Of a DNA stretch of 42,706 nucleotides, positions 16,503 to 23,875 are shown piece after piece. How positions within the stretch are numbered: the stretch's first letter is position 1; every line of letters starts with the position of its first letter. A model generated the notes under the pieces. It saw only the letters and a list, made by a program, of their open reading frames with translations, searched no databases and was not told the DNA's origin. The DNA lies in contig NZ_LXKA01000343.1 in assembly GCF_001645125.1 (NCBI RefSeq), forward strand, positions 1 to 42,706. The letters are read 5' to 3'. The position numbers and the translations under genes were made by a program. This stretch comes from Paraburkholderia ginsengiterrae. GTDB lineage: Bacteria; Pseudomonadota; Gammaproteobacteria; Burkholderiales; Burkholderiaceae.

Positions 16503-17557
16503 TGCGCCACTCGTCTATTCATCACGCCCCGGTTCAGGCGCCACTCGCGCAGCGCTCCGCCGGCTCGCCGGGCGGTTTTGCGGCGAGCATCGCGAAGAGC
16601 CGGGAGACGACTCTGTTCGTCGTGCTGGTTCTGCTGATCGCGGGCACCGGGCTCGCGAAACCGCAGTTTCTGAATCTGCAGAATCTGCGTGACGTGCTGC
16701 TGAACGTGTCGATTATCAGTTTGCTGACGGCCGGCATGACCGTAGTGATCCTGATGCGCCATATCGACCTCTCCGTCGGATCGACGGTCGGCGTCAGTGC
16801 GTATGCGGTCGGCAGCCTGTACGTGGCGTTTCCACATATGCCGGTGATCGTCGCGTTGGCGGCGGGGCTCGCTATTGGCCTCGTGGCGGGCAGCATCAAT
16901 GCGCTGCTCGTGGCGGTGGGGCGCGTGCCGTCGCTGGTGGCGACGCTCTCCACGTTGTACATCTTTCGCGGCGCGGACTACGCGTGGGTGCACGGCGGCC
17001 AGATCAACGCCACCAGCCTGCCCGATGCGTTCTCGCGCCTGGCAACCGGCACGTTGTTCGGCATTCCGACGCTAGCGCTGATCGCAGTCGTGGTGCTGGC
17101 CGGGCTCGCGGTGTATCTGAAGCAGTTTCGCGGCGGCCGCGAACATTACGCGATCGGCTCGAATCCCGAGGCGGCGCGTCTTGCCGGCGTGAATGTCGAG
17201 CGCCGCGTGATGGCGGGCTTCCTGCTGTCCGGCGCGATTGCCGGCTTTGCGGGCGCATTGTGGCTGGCGCGCTTCGGCACCGTGGATGCCAGCACGGCCA
17301 AAGGCATCGAGTTGCAGGTCGTGGCCGCCGCTGTGGTGGGCAGCGTCGCGATCACCGGCGGCGTGGGTACGATTCTCGGCGCCACGCTCGGCGCGCTCGT
17401 ACTTGGCGTGATCAGCATTGCGCTGGTGGTACTGCACGTGTCGCCGTTCTGGGAGCAGGCGATCGAGGGCGTGTTGATTGTCGCCGCGATTGCCGCCGAT
17501 ACCTTGCTGGCCCGTTCCGTCGCCAAACGCATGATGAGGAAGCGCGATCATGGCTAA
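16499..17557 (+). CDS. rhaP: Rhamnose ABC importer, permease 1
   Basis: A 352-residue inner-membrane permease of the BPD_transp_2 (RbsC-like) family with about eight to ten transmembrane segments. The conserved RHIDLSVGS stretch follows helix 2, and a cytoplasmic [15 protein letters not shown] loop precedes helix 7, which contacts the ATPase. Translation is coupled: the ATG at 16499 overlaps the ATPase stop. A second ATG follows at 16502. It overlaps the next permease by eight bases. RhaP/RhaQ order is by analogy with rhizobial clusters. The two permeases could be named the other way round. Confidence 0.9.
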   Translation: MMRHSSIHHAPVQAPLAQRSAGSPGGFAASIAKSRETTLFVVLVLLIAGTGLAKPQFLNLQNLRDVLLNVSIISLLTAGMTVVILMRHIDLSVGSTVGVSAYAVGSLYVAFPHMPVIVALAAGLAIGLVAGSINALLVAVGRVPSLVATLSTLYIFRGADYAWVHGGQINATSLPDAFSRLATGTLFGIPTLALIAVVVLAGLAVYLKQFRGGREHYAIGSNPEAARLAGVNVERRVMAGFLLSGAIAGFAGALWLARFGTVDASTAKGIELQVVAAAVVGSVAITGGVGTILGATLGALVLGVISIALVVLHVSPFWEQAIEGVLIVAAIAADTLLARSVAKRMMRKRDHG

Positions 17558-18566
17558 ACCCGATTCCGCGCCGCTAACGCACAAACGCGGCACGCCGCTG
17601 CAATGGGAAGCGTTGCTGGTGATCGTGCTGATCCTGTCGCTCGCGCTCGGACGGATGCTGTCGCCCGTGTTTCTCACCGGGGCCAATCTGAGCAACGTGC
17701 TGGCCGATCTAACCGAGATCGCCCTGATGGCATTGCCGATGACGTTGATCATCGTCGCCGCTGAAATCGATCTCTCGGTGGCGTCGGTGCTGGGCGCATC
17801 GAGCGCGTTGATGGGCGTGCTGTGGCATCTGGGCCTGCCGATGCCGCTCGTGATCGTGCTCGTACTGATTGCCGGTGCGCTGGCGGGCCTGCTCAACGGC
17901 CTCGTGATCGTGAAGCTCAATCTGCCTTCGCTCGCGGTCACCATCGGGACGCTGGCGCTGTTTCGCGGCCTGGCGTACGTATTGCTGGGCGATCAGGCGG
18001 TGGCGGATTTTCCCGCCGCTTATACGGCGTTCGGCATGAACACGGTCGGCTCGACCTTCATTCCGCTGCCGTTTGCCATTGTGATTGCCGGTGCGGTGGC
18101 GTTCACCGTGCTGCTGCAAGCCACGGCGTTCGGCCGCAGTCTCTATGCGATCGGCGCGAATGCAACCGCCGCGGCGTTTTCGGGCATCGAAGTGGCGAAG
18201 CTGCGAATGCGTCTATTCGTGCTGTCCGGCGCCATGAGCGCGCTGGCGGGCGTGGTGTACACACTGCGCTTCACGAGCGCGCGAGGCGACAACGGAGAGG
18301 GTTTCGAGTTGTCGGTGATCGCCGCGGTGCTGTTCGGCGGCGTCAGCATTTTCGGCGGACGCGGCTCGATGACCGGTGTGCTGCTGTCGCTGCTGATTAT
18401 CGGCGTCCTGAAGAATGCGCTGACGCTCGACGACGTCTCCAGCGAAACGCTGACCATCGTCACAGGCGTGCTGCTGCTGGCGTCGGTGCTGATACCGAAT
18501 CTGGTTGCCCGCTGGCGCGCGGCGCGCGACCGCCGTTTCATCGCGAAGTCCGCGTCTTCCTCGTAA
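17550..18566 (+). CDS. rhaQ: Rhamnose ABC importer, permease 2
   Basis: A 338-residue RbsC-like inner-membrane permease that pairs with the preceding one in a heterodimer. Diagnostic stretches are AAEIDLSVASVLG, a LNLPSLAVTIGTLALFRGLAY segment and a GANATAAAFSGIEVAKLR coupling loop. About nine hydrophobic segments are visible. The ATG at 17550 overlaps the previous gene by eight bases, so translation is coupled. It is followed after 91 bases by the binding protein, whose own ribosome site allows the higher expression usual for such proteins. Confidence 0.9.
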   Translation: MAKPDSAPLTHKRGTPLQWEALLVIVLILSLALGRMLSPVFLTGANLSNVLADLTEIALMALPMTLIIVAAEIDLSVASVLGASSALMGVLWHLGLPMPLVIVLVLIAGALAGLLNGLVIVKLNLPSLAVTIGTLALFRGLAYVLLGDQAVADFPAAYTAFGMNTVGSTFIPLPFAIVIAGAVAFTVLLQATAFGRSLYAIGANATAAAFSGIEVAKLRMRLFVLSGAMSALAGVVYTLRFTSARGDNGEGFELSVIAAVLFGGVSIFGGRGSMTGVLLSLLIIGVLKNALTLDDVSSETLTIVTGVLLLASVLIPNLVARWRAARDRRFIAKSASSS

Positions 18567-18657
18567 CGTCCTGGCAATGCCTGCATCTGAGAACAGCAAG
18601 TTACACGACCGATAACCCGGACACCGTCACGTCCAACAACAAGGCAGGAGACACTTC

Positions 18658-19665
18658 ATGTTCAAACCCCTACGTCACACCGGCACAGCCGCGCTTTGCG
18701 TGGCGTTGCTTGCAATCACCTGCGCTGTATCCGCCGCGAGCCTGAAAAGCGGCCTGAAGATCGCCTTCGTGCCGAAGCAGATCAACAACCCCTACGAAGT
18801 GATCGCCGACGACGGCGGGCTGGCCGCGATCAAGGAATTCGGCGGTGTAGGCAAAGCGGTGGGACCGTCGGATGCGGGCGCGTCGTCGCAGGTGCAATAC
18901 ATCAATACGTTGATTACACAGCGGCAGGACGCCATTGTGATCGCCGCCAACGACGCCAATGCGGTGGTGCCGTATCTGAAGAAAGCGATGTCGCAAGGCA
19001 TCAAGGTCGTGACTTTCGATTCCGACACGGCGCTGGAAGGGCGTCAGCTGTTCGTCAACCAGGCGAACGCGGAAGGCATTGGCCGCGGCCAGATTCAACT
19101 GGTATCCAAACTGATGGGCGGCGAGGGTGAGTTCGCGGTGCTGTCGGCCACGCCCAATGCGACCAATCAGAACACGTGGATCAAGTGGATGCAGGAGGAG
19201 TTGAAGAAACCGGAGTACGCGAAGATCAAGCTCGTGAAAATCGCCTACGGCAACGACGACGATCAGAAATCGTTCGTAGAAACGCAGGGCTTGTTGCAGG
19301 CGTATCCGAATCTGAAGGCGATTGTCGCGCCGACCACGGTCGGCATCGCCGCGGCCGCGCGGTATATCTCGACGTCGTCGAGCAAGGGCAAGGTGGCGGT
19401 GACCGGTCTGGGTACGCCGAACCAGATGCGCGCGTTCGTGAAAAACGGCACCGTGAAGGCGTTCCAGTTGTGGGATCCGGGTCAACTCGGCTACCTGGCC
19501 GCCTATGCGGCAGCGGCGCTGTCGTCGGGCACGATCAGCGGTAAGGAGGGCGAATCGTTCGACGCCGGCAAGCTCGGCAAGCGCACCATCGGGCCGCAAG
19601 GCGAAATCATTCTCGGACCGCCTACCACGTTCGATTCGAGCAATATCGACAACTTTAATTTCTAG
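18658..19665 (+). CDS. rhaS: Rhamnose ABC importer, periplasmic binding protein
   Basis: A 335-residue periplasmic sugar-binding protein (peripla_BP_4/RbsB fold) with a signal peptide at residues 1-26 (core AALCVALLAIT, ending VSAAS). Typical features are KIAFVPKQINNPYE at the start of the mature protein, the hinge motif VTFDSDTALEGRQLFVNQA and a late ALSSGTISGKEGESF stretch. CAGGAG lies before the ATG. It delivers L-rhamnose to the RhaPQT complex. The 3' end overlaps by 11 bases the end of the convergent decayed Sel1 gene, and no terminator separates them, which suggests that the islet at 19655-26227 was joined here by rearrangement. Confidence 0.9.
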   Translation: MFKPLRHTGTAALCVALLAITCAVSAASLKSGLKIAFVPKQINNPYEVIADDGGLAAIKEFGGVGKAVGPSDAGASSQVQYINTLITQRQDAIVIAANDANAVVPYLKKAMSQGIKVVTFDSDTALEGRQLFVNQANAEGIGRGQIQLVSKLMGGEGEFAVLSATPNATNQNTWIKWMQEELKKPEYAKIKLVKIAYGNDDDQKSFVETQGLLQAYPNLKAIVAPTTVGIAAAARYISTSSSKGKVAVTGLGTPNQMRAFVKNGTVKAFQLWDPGQLGYLAAYAAAALSSGTISGKEGESFDAGKLGKRTIGPQGEIILGPPTTFDSSNIDNFNF

Positions 19666-20692
19666 ACTGTATGTCTCGTTGCCGGCTCGCGGCGAGACTC
19701 ACATCGCGCATGGGCAATGTTTCACCCTTGCGGAAGCGCTGTGTCGTCTCACCGCGCAGTTCTGCCAGAGTCTGCGCCGGCTTCTTTTCCCATTCGAACG
19801 TACCGTCCCATGGTGGCAGTTGGGCCGGGGGGAGGGGGACGATTCTGTCGATATCCGGGACGGCGGGATTGCTCAGCTGGTTACGGTCAAGGAAATCGCC
19901 GACTAATTTATAGCGACGCGAGCGTTCCGGATCTTTGAGAAGATCAAGATAGGATCCTTCATCCGTCGCAGCTGGAGCTAGAAACAATTCCTCGAGTTTC
20001 ATTGCTGACACGCTACTTCCAGCAGCCACTCCCTTTGGGTATGCCTCAACGGCGTCATGATATTTCCCGTCCTCTTGACGCTCTGTGCCCAACTCATGAG
20101 CTGCGCGCGCGTGCCCCTGATCGGTGGCGCATTACCTCATTTGCATTGCTATATCCGGTGCCTTGTCGCGCGGAGCCAGCAAATTGGCGACGTAGTACTG
20201 CGCATTCCCGTTCCCCAGACCTGCTGCCTTGCGAATGTACTTCAGCGCAATTTCCGTGTTCTGCTTCAGGCCATATCAAGAATTCAGGTAGTAACCAATA
20301 TCGTAATAACCCATCGGAATCCCCTGATTGACCAGTTGGGTTGCCCATTCAACCGCTTCGTGCGCAGCGTCTGGTGAATCCGCCATGCCTTGCGACACCA
20401 GTTGCTGCACGTTATGGTTCGCCTTGTAATGGCCATGCGCCGCGGCGATCCGGTAGTAACGCGCCATCTCGTCGAAGTTCTTCGGGCCAGCGCGCGTTTG
20501 CAGATACCTGCCGTAACGGAACAAGGCATCCGGGTCCGGATCGAGTGCAGGTAGATGGTCCGCTTCATGGGTACAGGTGAACGCAAGATTGGCGTGCACT
20601 TTGGCGATATCAGGCAATCCGGGCAAGTCATTCTCCTTCGAGCAGGCGGCCAAGCTCAAGATAGCCAACAACAGTAACGCGGCAGTTCTCAT
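19655..20692 (-). pseudogene. Decayed Sel1-repeat lipoprotein, likely immunity protein of the decayed phospholipase
   Basis: One continuous reading frame of 346 codons interrupted by two in-frame stops, TGA at 20276-20278 and TAA at 20132-20134. It starts as a lipoprotein (MRTAALLLLAILSLAAC, lipobox LAAC). Sel1/TPR-like helices follow (FDEMARYYRIAAAHGHYKAN, then after the first stop YGLKQNTEIALKYIRKAAGLGN, then after the second DGKYHDAVEAYPKGVAAG). A C-terminal domain has PERSRRYKLVGDF and VPLPPAQLPPWDGTFEW, as in DUF6396 proteins. Sel1-repeat proteins are known immunity proteins of Tle5 phospholipases. It sits four bases after the phospholipase remnant, as expected for such a pair. Both stops are single-base changes (GGA to TGA, CAA to TAA). 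Confidence 0.8.
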
Positions 20693-20695
20693 TTC

Positions 20696-21535
20696 CTAAT
20701 CCCAACTGGACCGCTTCGGGTCTTCTCTGCGGAACTCGACCAAGGATGCGTATGGATTGCTATTTCTATCGGACTTTCTGTCTTTGTTTCGGGCGATAAT
20801 TTCGCCCCAACTCTTAAAAGCATTCTGTGCATCCAGTCTCCCATTGACTTCTTTTTTTCCCACCCCCATCCCATTCGTATGAATTCCCCACAGCTTCTCC
20901 CTTAGTGGCTGCGTCACGCGCATCGACTCGTGACAGATATTCAACTCGCTATCCACCTCCATGCTGCGGAGATTGACGTTGGCCGAGCCATGCGCCACAA
21001 ATACATCGTCTATGATCATCAGTTTGGAATGGATATACACCTCGTTCCACGCGCCGCCTTTCGGTGTATCTGGCGGAACGAGGGTGCAGATATGCACGTT
21101 TAGCCCTGGAATATTCAACTTCTGCGGGTCCTCTGTCTTTGCCTTCTCCAGTTGCGACTTCAATTCGTTCACGCGCCGGGCCGCCGTGGCAGCTTCCTGC
21201 TGAGATGCGGCTATGTTGTTCACGACATACTGCGCTGAGCTGGAAAATGGGTCGACCTGCATATGAATTGCATTATCGAATGCTCCCAATGTCGAATGCC
21301 ACAGTGGAACTCTGAGCGAGGGATTCCTCATTGCACACCAATTGCAGCAGCAACGCGGCCTGAAAGCACCGAAGCAGTTTATGGATTCGCATCGGCCAGT
21401 TCCGTGCCAACGGCGGACAGCCATAATTGCTAACCGCCGATTTTTGTTCCCCCAAGTCCCGCTAGATCTCACACGGAAATTCTCATAGACGTATTTAGTG
21501 TTAGTCGAACGTGGTATCCCCTTGCATTTTGGCAA
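20696..21535 (-). pseudogene. C-terminal remnant of a phospholipase D-type T6SS effector (Tle5-like)
   Basis: The C-terminal two thirds read as a phospholipase D domain: the HKD motif HxKx4D appears as YIHSKLMIIDD, followed by GSANVNLRSMEVDSELN (complement of about 20940-21045). The first HKD motif and the whole N-terminal part are missing. In the 5' third similarity jumps between frames: RRWHGTGRC in the main frame, HKLLRCFQAALLLQLVCN in another (about 21330-21385), then RVPLWHSTLGAFDNAIHMQ back in the main frame. That implies two compensating indels. The family would cleave phosphatidylethanolamine in target cells. This copy cannot be functional. It is 20 bases downstream of the Imm52 gene. 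Confidence 0.75.
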
Positions 21536-21554
21536 CTACTGCCGCCGATTTTCA

Positions 21555-22319
21555 TTATTGGAAAGAAGGATCAATCACTGGCAATGCATCCAGATCCACC
21601 AACCGCATTTCCACTCGCTGCGCTTGCTCGATGTGTAGAGGATTGTGAACATCGAATTGATCACTTACGGCCACAACAATGGAGCCGCGACGACTGAGGA
21701 TTGGGATGACTTCGTCAGCCTGGGTCAGGTCCGCGGGTTCGATCACCTTTGGGACAAAGCCCATCCAGCCAAGAAACCGTCGATGAGGGAAGGTGCGAAA
21801 GTCAATGCTGTATGTGTCAGCACCCTTTTCGCCATCCTTCCGGGGCCATTTTGACGTATCGACGGCAGCGAACTCAACGGACTCATCATTCACCACCGCG
21901 CCAAGGATACCTTTCATCATCTTTGTGACGTCGCTTTGCGGCCATGCAATATCGGGATCGATAATCTCCAACTGTATTCTGCCGTGACCGGGTTCGAAGA
22001 TAAGTGAGCATCGCCCTTCCTCTACCTCGAAGGCTCGTTCGTCGGAAGCGCTAGTCAATAACGCGCTGAAGCCAAACGGATATTCGGGCCATTCCCTGAG
22101 AGTTTCAGCATGGCGCCGCTTGATCCACGCCAAGAAATTGGTTCTATCGACCACCTGGGGGAACGGTCGCTTCGATTCTTCCTGAGTGCTTGGACTTAGA
22201 TACCAATGGACGGTAGGCAAGAAAGGGTGGATGGTAGTAAGCAAACTGCTCAGCCATTCATAGCCCTCGTCTTCAGTGAGCGGATGTCTCTTTATGATGA
22301 AGTGAAATCTGGTATTCAT
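21555..22319 (-). CDS. Imm52-family immunity protein of the adjacent nuclease effector
   Basis: A 254-residue cytoplasmic protein with no signal peptide. The N-terminal TRFHFIIKRHPLTEDEGYEWLSSLL...PTVHWYLS and the C-terminal GSIVVAVSDQFDVHNPLHIEQAQRVEMRL stretches resemble immunity protein 52, the usual partner of Tox-REase-5 toxins and the family of TsiT in P. aeruginosa. The ATG directly follows the toxin stop codon (TAA-ATG), so the two are translated together. It would bind and block the nuclease in the producer and its kin. No motif is catalytic. Family membership is from pattern memory, and the gene position supports it strongly. Confidence 0.75.
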   Translation of the reverse strand: MNTRFHFIIKRHPLTEDEGYEWLSSLLTTIHPFLPTVHWYLSPSTQEESKRPFPQVVDRTNFLAWIKRRHAETLREWPEYPFGFSALLTSASDERAFEVEEGRCSLIFEPGHGRIQLEIIDPDIAWPQSDVTKMMKGILGAVVNDESVEFAAVDTSKWPRKDGEKGADTYSIDFRTFPHRRFLGWMGFVPKVIEPADLTQADEVIPILSRRGSIVVAVSDQFDVHNPLHIEQAQRVEMRLVDLDALPVIDPSFQ

Positions 22320-23015
22320 TTAAAGGCCCAGTATCGGCATAGGAGTCAATCGTGCAACAGTTTTCGGGAGGCCTGTTTCCACGGCTTTGGCATAAGGTAG
22401 TCTTTGCATGAAATGCCATTCCAATTTTCCTTGTGGCGCAGTGTTTGCTATGGCGGCCTGTTGTCGCGGATAGTCTTTGCTAACCCAACCCGTGACAATC
22501 CCTAAACCCCAGGGCTTCGCGAGATTTCCTCTTTCATTCCACAGGTCCTCAAAGTTAGCCTTCGCTTCGACGACAGTACACATGCTTCGCCAGAAACCAT
22601 CAAACCAGACGCCACCGTAACTCCATTCGGTTGTCGTATAGATTCCGCCATTACCAAACATATCCTTTGTCATCTGCCAACCTAGATCAATCTCAGTATT
22701 GGCGTTGTCTCCGCGTTTGACGTAGGAAAAGCGCTCTGGCCCTGCATGCAGATTCCCGATGTACAACTGATAGTCGTAGTTGATGCGATTACCGCGAGTG
22801 ACATAACGCGGTTGCAATGCTTGTCCCACAAAGCCCTCCTGCAACCTGCACTGATTGCACTGGCTCTGGTTACCGGACTCGGCGCAGTCTGATACTTTAT
22901 CTTTCGATAGCGACGTCGCTTGCTCGCTTAACTCAACACCCACACCGAGTGCCACCAAAATGCGTATGACAAGGGCACCCAATCCTTCTGCAGCTGGAGC
23001 GACAATGACAGCCAT
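22320..23015 (-). CDS. T6SS effector with Tox-REase-5 nuclease domain (TseT-like)
   Basis: A 231-residue protein. Residues about 1-25 are a hydrophobic, glycine-rich segment (VIVAPAAEGLGALVIRILVALGVGV) as seen in T6SS effectors that need an adaptor. A CNQC motif at 53-56 precedes the Tox-REase-5 domain (about 55-165): Glu130, then GGVWFDGF with Asp139, then VVEAKAN with Glu150 and Lys152, forming a PD-(D/E)xK nuclease core. It would cut DNA in target bacteria after delivery on the VgrG spike. GGAGG lies before the ATG, which overlaps the preceding stop by one base (TAATG). All catalytic residues are present, so it appears intact. Confidence 0.85.
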   Translation of the reverse strand: MAVIVAPAAEGLGALVIRILVALGVGVELSEQATSLSKDKVSDCAESGNQSQCNQCRLQEGFVGQALQPRYVTRGNRINYDYQLYIGNLHAGPERFSYVKRGDNANTEIDLGWQMTKDMFGNGGIYTTTEWSYGGVWFDGFWRSMCTVVEAKANFEDLWNERGNLAKPWGLGIVTGWVSKDYPRQQAAIANTAPQGKLEWHFMQRLPYAKAVETGLPKTVARLTPMPILGL

Positions 23016-23374
23016 TATTGATCCTCCCTATGCCACTTTGCCCCGGCTTTCATACCCGATAAAATGTCTTGCGCTGCAAGATTGCTCGGGCGGCTTCCGC
23101 GTATCCAGAGGTCTATGCCCATCTCGTTTCGCAGACCGCGTGCCCACGCTACATCCGCCTTCGTCCATTCGACCAGCGTGGGTAGATGAGTGATGTGCAA
23201 GGTTTCACTGGCATGTCCATAGCTGCGCTCAACCTCCCGGATAAGAGCGGAGTCATTCATGTCTGCAACGGCCGATGAGTATTCTCGGCGTATCTCCGCC
23301 GCAAGTTTTGGGGCGAATGTGCGAGCATCGGGCAGCGAAAGTATCTCCAGTTGATCAGGCGTCAGCGTCAACAT
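23015..23374 (-). CDS. Small T6SS co-chaperone-like protein (co-TecT position)
   Basis: A 119-residue soluble protein, mostly helical, starting MLTLTPDQLEIL, with a GAGGAAATAATCT ribosome site before the ATG at 23374. Small proteins with this beginning commonly sit between a DUF4123 adaptor and an effector. In P. aeruginosa the equivalent (co-TecT, PA3906) binds the adaptor and releases the effector. The gene overlaps the DUF4123 gene by 20 bases and the toxin by one base, so all are translated as a unit. The C-terminal half (WTKADVAWARGLRNEMGIDLWIRG) is unlike the parts I know. The function is assigned from position. Confidence 0.6.
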   Translation of the reverse strand: MLTLTPDQLEILSLPDARTFAPKLAAEIRREYSSAVADMNDSALIREVERSYGHASETLHITHLPTLVEWTKADVAWARGLRNEMGIDLWIRGSRPSNLAAQDILSGMKAGAKWHREDQ

Positions 23375-23873
23375 AGATTATTTCCTCTAACAGGTTGCAC
23401 TCGGCATCTACTCGGCTTATCTGATGGGTTTTACCTTTCAAAGCGACCTTCCACTCCAATACAGGCCCCATGAATGCCACGCGTTGCTCCATCGTTAGAA
23501 CACGTTGAAAGCGCGACCATGCACGGGGATCCCAGAAACGATGCATGCCGCGGCTTCCGTCTGGGAGCATTAGGTCGATTTGAGATTCCAAATGTGCAAA
23601 CAACGTCTCAAAGTCGACCTTTGCGACTAACCAACTGATCGCAGGATATTTGCTCTCGATGAGCATCAACCAGGAGAACAACTCTCGGGTGGCTTCGATC
23701 TCTGGAACGTCGATCAGCCATGGCCCCACATGGGCCAGACTAGCCTCGCGCTGATTGGTGAACAGGCACTGTGAGCGCGCTCCGGCCAATTCGACACGCT
23801 GCAGTAATTCGCGATAGATAGAAGGTGTTTCGACAGCGCAGTCAACCAGGGCGAAGCGTCTCACGGAGTCCAT
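23355..23873 (-). CDS. DUF4123 T6SS adaptor/chaperone (Tap/TecT-like)
   Basis: A 172-residue protein of the DUF4123 family. It begins FALVDCAVETPSIYRELLQ, the typical first strand and helix. It continues with LAHVGPWLIDV, a SWLVAKVDFETLFAHLESQIDLMLPDGSRGMHRFWDPRAW segment and a C-terminal FMGPVLEW motif. Such adaptors load effectors onto their cognate VgrG or PAAR tip. The start is taken as the ATG at 23873, two bases after the vgrG stop. The frame is open further upstream inside vgrG, but that extension is not family-like. Confidence 0.85.
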   Translation of the reverse strand: MDSVRRFALVDCAVETPSIYRELLQRVELAGARSQCLFTNQREASLAHVGPWLIDVPEIEATRELFSWLMLIESKYPAISWLVAKVDFETLFAHLESQIDLMLPDGSRGMHRFWDPRAWSRFQRVLTMEQRVAFMGPVLEWKVALKGKTHQISRVDAECNLLEEIIYVDADA

Positions 23874-23875
23874 CG

